A stretch of 64,000 nucleotides of DNA from Tubiluchus corallicola (lineage: Eukaryota > Priapulida > Priapulimorpha > Priapulimorphida > Tubiluchidae), in NCBI GenBank assembly GCA_030141605.1, contig JAQGDQ010000425.1, forward strand, positions 126,001 to 190,000. The letters are read 5' to 3'. This document shows, one piece after another, positions 56,642 through 64,000 of this stretch. The first letter of the stretch is position 1; the number at the start of each line of letters is the position of its first letter. The translations under genes were made by a program, and so were the position numbers. The notes below the pieces were generated by a model. That model searched no databases. It was not told where the DNA came from and worked only from the letters and a program-made list of their open reading frames with translations.

Positions 56642-59600
56642 CGTGAAAGTCACCATTAGCCAAAATCCAAAAGTGCCTCGCCTTCTTCGTGATGAACAGT
56701 GTATCCCAAACAAGAATAGTTGCTATGGAAACATTTGTACATTCCACCTAATAGGTCACTTTTGAAATTTACATGCTTCCCCTTGGTTGTTAAAACATCT
56801 TAATAGATAGTATTATCTAAAATCTTAAGTCTTAATGTCGTAAATCTTGAGTTTTTTTTATATCAAAAAGGCTCTCCCAAACAATTTTCGACTTATTCAG
56901 ATTTTTTTGGTTGCTATGCATTTTTTCTAATTTTGGATATTGGTCTAAGTATTTCTAGTTCCTTAAACATATGAATTTAGTTATGTTAATTTATCATTGG
57001 GCCATTTACAAAGGTATGCTGTTTAGTAGTTATATAAGCCTAAATAAAAAGTAAATTGCAAAAAATAATTATAGCATTTTATTTTTTAAATTAGCCAGTT
57101 TATACTGCTAGTTGATGGAAAACTTTTTTCAAGGTTTCAGAAAACGTGCTCTGTAATGGTTATTTTGTCTTTAATTGACTGTGCCATTTTTTCGCTTTAG
57201 TTTGAGATTTTCCAAATGCAAAAACTGCAGTTTATTACCAAGGTTCTAAATACATAGTAAAAATTTGTTGATCTATCTATCTTTCTTGAACATTAATTTG
57301 ATTTTGGGAGCATAAGTTTTTCAAGAATAACGGAATTTCTGATACAGTGCAGCTATTTGCTTACTGTTAAATGTAATAATTTTACTAATTTTGTTCATAT
57401 AAATTATAGTTATTTATTACACTGTAATAGAAAGAAATTAGAAAATCACTACCTAAGTTTCTCAATTAAGCAAATTAGTTATTTCATGGCAGCATTTAAA
57501 AACTTTTGATTTTTCTTTCAGCATCAGTTAGTTAACAGCTTTGATAATTTTAACATCTTTAGAGGGCGAAATTTTTCAAGTGTTTTAATACTTGAAACCT
57601 AAAATTATTTAAAATTTAATTACCATATTTTTACACTGTTTTTTGATAAATCAACTTTTGTAATGTAAATTATTTTAATGATATACTTATGTGTAAATTC
57701 ATTGTTTTAAGATGGTTAGATGTTGTACATCATTATAACACTTTAGTGTATAGTGTTTTAGTGATGTCTGTAGAGAAAGGCAGTTATTTGTGAGTTTTAT
57801 CAAATTTTATTTAATGTTTCTAAGCTTCGTTTAGTTTGTAAAATGTGTAAATTTTTAGCTACATTATTAGTTTATTACTTTTGAACATACATAAACATCT
57901 TATAATTACTTATAATTATCGAATGTTTTAGGAAAATTTTTGTTTGATTTGTATGTTTGTTTGTTTATTAATTTTAGTATTTATTTATTGATTATTTATT
58001 GTGTTTTAAGCTTTTGCCTATATTCGTCTTTTAACATATACTTTAGTATTCGCAAAGTTTTTACCATTGTTAATGTGCAGTGTACCAAGCAAGACATTGT
58101 TTACATTTACGACTGCAACTTGCGCTTTACACTTCAGTAAATTTTTTCTAACGATAAACTTCAATCCTGACAATGCATGTAGAAAACTCCTTGAACTGAA
58201 CCATGATCAATTTTTTATTTGTAATTTACATGCAATACGACACATTTTATAATTTTAATTTCAATGTTTCAGGTTTATTATAGAAAGAAATGACTTTTTT
58301 ATCTGACAGTTATTAAATTTGTGAAACCAAAATTGAAAAAAAAAGAAAATTAAAATCATAAAGTCGTGATTGAACCTGTATTTGAAATTCAGAGCTTATA
58401 AGCTATGCACCACATTGTTATGTATTGTGACTTCAGCACGGAGCGACAAGGTAAAATATGGTGCAACAATTACTGTCATTTCTTCTAGTTTCTGATTAAC
58501 CGAAATGAGGTTACTTAAACTCTTACAAAAGCTGGGGAATCAGTGCAGTATCATCTGTGTTGCATTTATTTTTTGTGTCAACGAAGAAATAAGATGTGTA
58601 TTTGTTGAATCAAATTAGTAGGTTTTATTAGAAGTATTGCGTTTCAGCTAGCTGTAGGACTTAGCCTTGTTTTTATTTGCAGTGCAAGTTATGTAAAGTG
58701 CTGTCCTGAGTTATTAAACTTGTTAATATTAACACACTGCAGTTGTAGTATAAATACCAAATTAACAAATTGCAATTATTGATTCAGTATTTTAATTTAT
58801 CATATGTTAATTTTGTATTTTTTTCATTGTGTCACTACTACAATGTGTGTGAAATTTGTACAGAGATTTGTTACGTTGAAAATTTCAAATAGAAATGAAA
58901 ATAAAATGTGATAATAAAAATAATTACCTGTTATTTTGCAGTTATATTTAATATGTATTGTTATTATTGCGACTGCATGATGTTGGCTATGCAGTCTTAT
59001 CTCTTATGGTTGTTTACTTCGCGGAGTAAACCTATTATTATTATTATACATCCAAACATGGCTGAGATATCTATACTGGTTCAATGGCTAGACCTGCTGG
59101 CTGCAACAAACAAAGTTGTAACGAAACCTGTTGATGTCATTATGTGAAAATGTGGTTAAGCAGACATGGTTAAATCATTTTTTATATAGCATTTCACTTA
59201 AAATCAAGAATGAAGCATTCACAAACATTGTAGATGGCTGGCAGTAGTTTTTGCACAACTAGAACTTATCAAGAATAATAATAAGGGACCAATTAGTCAA
59301 GGGGTTTAACTAGGTATCGCCTATGTGTGGATCTCCCAGTGAGGAAAATAAATGGGGCAACTGACAACCAAAATTGCCTAGAAGCTGTTTTTGGTCACTC
59401 TTAATATTCTAACCAAACTCAGAATTTTTTAAGGTCCGACTATAGTGAGATTAGTGAAGACCAATTAAAAGCTTCGCAGTTAATTGACTGTGCATAATGC
59501 CACTTAATGTCAAACCCCAAAACCTCAGAAGAGGTATACATACCCGAAATGCATGTAATGGGTAGTTCAGGCCTATAAATATGCACATCTAATTAATGAC

Positions 59601-60110
59601 CGAGCATTTGGTTTTTCAAAATAGTTTATTGAAACTCAAAAAATCAGAGTAGCAAAATTAAATTAAAAAGTACGTATGTTAGGCAACATTAAGCAATAAT
59701 TAAAACATGTTTTAACCAATCTAGTTAGAATTCCAGTATTCTATTAAAGATGTTTGTCAAAATTCAATACCTGAATGCTCATGGTGAATTCGTGACGGTT
59801 GAATTTTATAAACAAATAAATGGTTTTCTTTTGCATTTCTAGCAATGTTTATTTTAGCTCTTTGGTAGTATGCTTATGCTATTTTAATCTCATTATTCAT
59901 TTTAGTTTATACTGAATGGCGCTTTTCAGCATTCCGTTTTAAAGGTGTGCGTGATCTGTGGTTTTTAATGACTGCCACCTGGTGTTGCCGCTACAATTAA
60001 TCCAGTAAATAAATTTTCAAAATCGGATTTTTGAAGCGCTCAGAGTTCGGGAATCGCAAAAGTCTGCCTAAATAAAAACAAATTAATTAATTCGGAGTGA
60101 TTAGTAAAGC
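56642..60110. other. FAM72 3' flank and T-rich spacer
   Basis: An AATAAA at 57043-57048 is a candidate FAM72 polyadenylation signal (3' UTR about 400 nt). From about 57.0 to 58.9 kb the plus strand is very T-rich. Short ORFs at 57940, 58067 and 58908 are unsupported. A CTCF-like site lies at 59971-59986. Confidence 0.45.
59971..59986 (-). promoter_or_regulatory. CTCF-like motif AACACCAGGTGGCAGT near a start codon
   Basis: On the minus strand CACCAGGTGGCAGT contains the CAGGTGGCAG core. It lies about 125 bp upstream of the ATG at 60111, so it falls in the probable promoter of that gene. Confidence 0.4.
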
Positions 60111-61942
60111 ATGGAGACAGTAGATTCAAAACCTAAAAAGAGAAAAACTACCCAGACCGATTATACTACCGTTATTGACATAGGATCAGAGATTTCTCGT
60201 TGGAGATACTTGCAGGAAAAACTAAAGTTGGAGACAGACGAAGATGTTGCAAAAGTTTTGCTAAATTGGTGAGTTCTGTAATCTGCAGTTTGATGTCGAA
60301 ATTTGATTCATAATATTAATTTAATTAATTGGAATCACCTTAGTATAACCGCTCTAACATCGGAAATGCTGATTTTGGTTGGCCAGCTAAAGACGAATGT
60401 GTATGTGAAAAATGCAATTAAAATGATGCAAAAGGGAATAAAAAGTATGTGATGTAACAAAAAGTATCGATGAAAATCTATGTGACAGAATGCAAATGAG
60501 CAAAAAATGAAAGTGATGAAGATGAAAAAAGTAAAAAGATGATAATAAAGAAAAGGCATTTGTCAGAAGGCCTAGGGCTAGATGTGGATACGACTAAGAT
60601 GGTATGGTTATCTTTAAACTCGCTCATATATTACTTATCATGAGATTTGTTGGTATAGAAGGTGTTGTAAAAAATATGAAATAACTATTCAACAGTTGTG
60701 AAGTAATTTTGTTTGAAAGAGAATTGCTGAATTTTACATTAGAATTCACCCCATTCCATAGTGTTGGAGTAGCAGTTGGGCCCATAACCCCTATATGTAA
60801 TGAATAGTCTTGTCAAATTTGTTCTGCATCATCTTGGGTTGTATTCTTTAAATCTGGTATTATTTTTTAGATATTTTTTTGAAGTGACTAGATTTTCAGA
60901 GACACCTGGGAATAAGTGTTTGTTAGTTAGGCAATAAATCAAATGAGCTTAGTTGTGTAACCATTATTGATAAATAAATAGATGACAGGGTTTTGTCAAT
61001 GTGTAATTTCTTTTATTAGGTACGAATATTCACACAACTCAGATGCACACGACCTCAGTGAAAATAAACCAAAGAAACCAAAGATAACTATTGATGAATA
61101 TTTTGGCCAAGGTGTAGCGAACGACAAACACACTAGGTGAGCTGTGTTAATGGAAATTTAATAAATTTGTTTGTTAAACAAAAGAGTCCTATAAATTAAA
61201 TAACTTGGCTTTCTCTGGCAACTTTCGAACACGTGCATAGCGTCTTTTGCGCAAATACGGGAGAATGAAGTGTAGTAAAGAAGCCCTGCCTGATCTTTGG
61301 TTACCGATGTCTGTTTACCGATCTTTGGTGACCTCGTAACTGTACTCATAGTGTCATTGCAATGAAAAATGGTGGTTTTTCGCTAACAACGAAGCTATAG
61401 AAAATCAAAAGAAGCAAGTTTTACAATAAATTTATAATAAAATAAATTGAATAATCGTAATGAGAGTAGGATTTTAAGTTGTAAAAGGTTATACTATGGT
61501 GAGGGCTTGGTTTGAATTTAAAGTTCTGGGAAAGAGGCAGCATTTTGTAGGTGTTATATATAGATGATCTGCAATAGATCTGTGAACACTAACACAGTAC
61601 ATCGTGTACTGTGTCGTGACAAGCATCAGACATTTCTCTAACCATGACAAGCATCAGACATTTCTCTAACCAAAGGCCACTTATGAACAATCAATTCGAT
61701 CATCTTTTACCAGTTTTTAATTTTTATCATTGCATTGTTTTGCTGTGTTTTGCTATGTTGTAAAAGTCTCTTTGCTCTTTAGACAAGATTCTGCTAACTT
61801 TGCTCCTTGTCCGGATTCAGCTGAAACTGGTTGTTACGACAAGAAAATGTTGGACGGCAACGGCGACTCGGTGATCATGCCGTACGAGATCGATCGCAAA
61901 AAACTTCTGGCAGATAGACTATCATTTGTAACAAATGCATGA
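60111..61942 (+). CDS. Three-exon gene for a 144-aa protein with a short helical module
   Basis: Exon 1 is 60111-60268 (ATG in TAAAGCATGG context, donor TTG|GTGAGT). Exon 2 is 61020-61136 (acceptor TTTTATTAG, donor TAG|GTGAGC). Exon 3 is 61783-61942 (acceptor TTGCTCTTTAG, stop TGA). Phases agree (2, 2). The protein opens METVDSKPKKRKTTQTDYTT, with a PKKRK nuclear-localisation-like cluster. It then has SRWRYLQEKLKLETDEDVAK and VLLNWYE, a helical segment resembling the short N-terminal module (RW..L...L.L.tD..vA..Ll..YE) seen in many invertebrate zinc-finger proteins. The rest is acidic to neutral without zinc fingers. It may be a short isoform whose longer form uses exons beyond the window. 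The gene structure is well supported. The function is unknown. Confidence 0.75.
61592..61614. repeat. Perfect 10-bp-arm palindrome (intron 2)
   Basis: ACACAGTACA-TCG-TGTACTGTGT, within intron 2 of the 60-kb gene, immediately before a 28-bp tandem duplication. Confidence 0.9.
61617..61672 (+). repeat. 28-bp tandem duplication (intron 2)
   Basis: Two identical adjacent copies of a 28-bp unit starting TGACAAGCATCAGACA at 61617 and 61645. The perfect identity indicates a recent event, next to the palindrome at 61592-61614. Confidence 0.92.
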
Positions 61943-62269
61943 TGCCAGGTGTTGGTCAAAGGTACACAAATGCGTTGTCTGATACACGTAACCTCTGACC
62001 TTTTCACGATCATCATCAATCGCTGGAACTGTTAAAAGGCTTATTAAAATGCAAGTTTTTATTTTGGAAGCTTTATTTAGACTTTTGAATTGTTTTTACA
62101 GGCATAACTCTTGATATTTGATTGTTTTTTCAAACTTTTTGTGTAAAATGAGTGAAAAATTAATATCGTTTAACCTTTGGGCCTTTTTAATTTAATTTAT
62201 TTTTTATCATTTGTGTAAACGCAGTAACTCTGCTTTTAAACTGTAATGTGTTTTGTTTAAATAACCTTA
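61943..62269. other. 3' flank of the 60-kb gene
   Basis: Presumed 3' UTR or spacer with no other feature. An AATAAA occurs at 62737-62742, beyond the microsatellite. Confidence 0.4.
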
Positions 62270-62660
62270 CTCGCTCACTCACTCACTCACTAACTCACTC
62301 GCTCGCTCCCTCACTCACTCACTCACTCGCTCACTCACTCACTCAAGCACTCAGATGCCTACTACCTACCTACCTTCCTACCTACCTGCCTGCCCGCCAA
62401 CCTACCAACCTACCTACCTACCTACCTACCTACTTGACTGCTGCCTGCCTGCCTGCCTTCCTACCTACCTGCCTGCCTGCCTACCTACCTACCAACCTAC
62501 CTACCTACCAACCTACCTACCTACCTACCTACCTACTTGACTGCTGCCTGCCTGCCTGCCTGCCTTCCTACCTACCTGCCTGCCTGCCTACCTACCTACC
62601 AACCTACCTACCTACCTACTTGACTGCTGTCTGTCTGCCTGCCTACCTACCTACCTACTT
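62270..62660 (+). repeat. (CTCA)n then (CCTA/CCTG)n microsatellite
   Basis: About 390 bp. The first 75 bp are CTCA/CTCG repeats. The rest is CCTACCTGCC with a higher-order unit marked by ACTTGACTGCTG (near 62430, 62535 and 62620; spacing about 90-105 bp). The Leu/Pro/Thr/Tyr-rich ORFs are artefacts. Confidence 0.95.
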
Positions 62661-63273
62661 AAGGACAGCTTTTTCCATAATTTCTCGTAATTTCTTTATG
62701 ATCTTGCTAACTCGTTTTTAAACTGATTTAATCCGAAATAAAAGAATTAATACCATCTTGTCTCATCATCGTGTTTGACAGTTATCATTCTACTAGTATA
62801 AAACAGCCTAATTTAGTTGATGATTTGGTATTTCAAAAATCGTGTAGATTACATTCTTTAATCATTAAATTTCTATAAGAATGGTGGGTAATTGCTCTAT
62901 ATACCATAACTAAATTGCTTCAGTCACATTCGTGTGAATAGTGAGCTATTATACAGGTGATTCTAAACGCGGCCAGGTCTACAAAGAACTCGTAAACATT
63001 CCTTTATACGTTCTTTTATTATATCACACGTACCGCACATAAATGTCTCCATTAATATATAGTTAATGCATTAGGACATGAATTAATAACCTGGTTATGC
63101 TTTTTAATGCAAATATTAACTCTAGTTGTAAAAGAGGGTTGCTGTCTGGTATGTTAATGTAGGGTTGTGCTGAATTAAAGGCAAGGTCAACGCTTCTAGG
63201 AGGTTAGGCTTATTTCAATGTTCGCGAAAAATGTTAGAATTTAGTAATAAAACTACAATAAGCGTCTGGTGTG
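62661..63273. other. Noncoding, no gene seen
   Basis: AT-rich spacer without supported ORFs or repeat partners. Confidence 0.45.
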
Positions 63274-63430
63274 ATTAGTAAAATCACTTTAAGGTCGTGA
63301 TCACTTCATGCTTGGGCGCTCCCATTCTTCCACCAATGACGTCATAATTAGTAAAATCACTTTAAAGTCGTGATCACTTCATGCTTGGGCGTCATTCGCA
63401 TTGAAGAAAGTAGCGCACTGTCAATTTTCA
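63274..63430 (+). repeat. Dispersed repeat family R3, copy 2, internally duplicated (73-bp period)
   Basis: ATTAGTAAAATCACTTTAA starts at 63274 and again at 63347, each followed by GTCGTGATCACTTCATGCTT and GGGCG. The first unit continues CTCCCATTCTTCCACCAATG. The second continues into GTCATTCGCATTGAAGAAAG. Together they span the sequence of the minus-strand copy at 53171-53302. Confidence 0.85.
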
Positions 63431-63672
63431 CAAAAAAGTAGAATTAGTTTTCACAAAAACAAAGAAATGGCTAGTTTGTAATGCATAATGACACATTAAG
63501 CAGGTCGCGCTTACGGAAAGCCACGATGCGCTTAAGAAAAGATTCGAAGTCTCCTAGTTACCCCACAATTTTCAGCTGAATACGTCTAAAAGTTTCTATT
63601 CGGAGGTTGCATATTTTAAATTTATCCTTTATATACAGTTCTTCACAAATTTCTTTGTTATATTTTACTAAG
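63431..63672. other. Noncoding, no feature seen
   Basis: AT-rich spacer. Confidence 0.4.
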
Positions 63673-63802
63673 TTTAAATGATAACAGTAAAACAAACCCA
63701 ACATACTGCGTGACTTGTTCTTTCTTTTAGCACACCACAAACAGTTTAGGTGATAACAGTAAAATAAGCCCAACATACTGAGTGACTTATTCTTTTCTTT
63801 AC
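63673..63802 (+). repeat. Direct duplication, 72-bp period
   Basis: TGATAACAGTAAAA(C/T)AA(A/G)CCCAACATACTG(C/A)GTGACTT(G/A)TTCTTT occurs near 63679 and 63751 with a few differences. The repeated NKSxSMLGLFYCYHLN in a minus-strand ORF comes from this duplication. Confidence 0.85.
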
Positions 63803-64000
63803 GGGAATTAACATTATACTCTATTTGCATAATCCTATACCTGTGTAAATTCTAAAAACAAAGTCTTACAAAAACCACTTGTTCAATACTAGCCAGGTGA
63901 AAAAAGACAGTGTTCAAAATATCTCCCCCAAAAACCTTTCTATTCAAAGTTGTATTACTTTGCTTTACCTGTTTGAAAAAATTGTGTAACTAGAAATGAA
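63803..64000. other. Right edge, noncoding
   Basis: No feature recognised. Confidence 0.4.

Noticed and set aside
62248-62721. 157-codon Leu/Pro/Tyr ORF
   Set aside because: Translation of CTCA and CCTA/CCTG microsatellites.

Overview
This is metazoan nuclear DNA. It is AT-rich and gene-poor, with spliceosomal introns (GT..AG), interspersed SINE, LINE and MITE debris, long microsatellites, and three recognisable animal genes: FAM72, the first exon of a SLIT-ROBO Rho GTPase-activating protein (SRGAP), and CLEC16A. Several CTCF-like motifs and GGTTAG-type satellite tracts fit a bilaterian, most likely a marine invertebrate. The species cannot be fixed from sequence alone. There are no bacterial operons, rRNA genes, CRISPR arrays or viral genes.

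Regions 1-39 kb: almost no coding sequence. They hold a 218-bp inverted-repeat MITE (2.7 kb), telomere-like tracts (4.2, 33.0 and 36.2 kb), tRNA-derived SINEs (5.4, 24.5-25.0, 26.0 and 31.6 kb), dispersed repeat copies (6.7 kb pairing with 50.9 kb, and 16.3 kb pairing with 36.4 kb), LINE 3' fragments (27.2-28.0 and 34.8 kb), a TA-flanked TIR element (30.0-30.5 kb), CT and GA arrays (15.2 and 23.1 kb), a 142-bp tandem repeat (33.4-33.9 kb) and a 45-bp minisatellite (37.45-37.71 kb). A CpG-rich, CRE-containing promoter candidate at 20.1-20.3 kb sits beside a possible minus-strand first exon.

39-45 kb: 5' exon(s) of an unrecognised minus-strand gene for a charged, Lys/Glu/Ser-rich protein (39.07-40.13 kb). 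Next come interleaved inverted repeats (42.2-44.6 kb) enclosing a hAT-like MITE with an 8-bp target duplication.

45.0-47.5 kb: an intact, intronless CLEC16A homologue of 824 codons on the plus strand. Its upstream region has duplicated TTACGTCA elements, a tandem TTACGTAA pair and an RFX X-box.

53.8-56.6 kb: SRGAP exon 1 (minus) and a complete four-exon FAM72 gene (plus) are arranged head to head with about 420 bp between start codons. This is the arrangement of human SRGAP2 and FAM72A. The shared region contains a TCACGTGA E-box, two CCAAT boxes and a CHR-like TTTAAA. It is the most notable result in the window and implies an old bidirectional pair. SRGAP exon 2 was not found, so intron 1 may be long and may enclose CLEC16A and the 39-kb gene.

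60.1-61.9 kb: a three-exon plus-strand gene for a predicted 144-aa protein with a basic N-terminus and a short helical module. The right end holds CTCA/CCTA/CCTG microsatellites and a 73-bp tandem copy of a repeat also found inverted at 53.2 kb.
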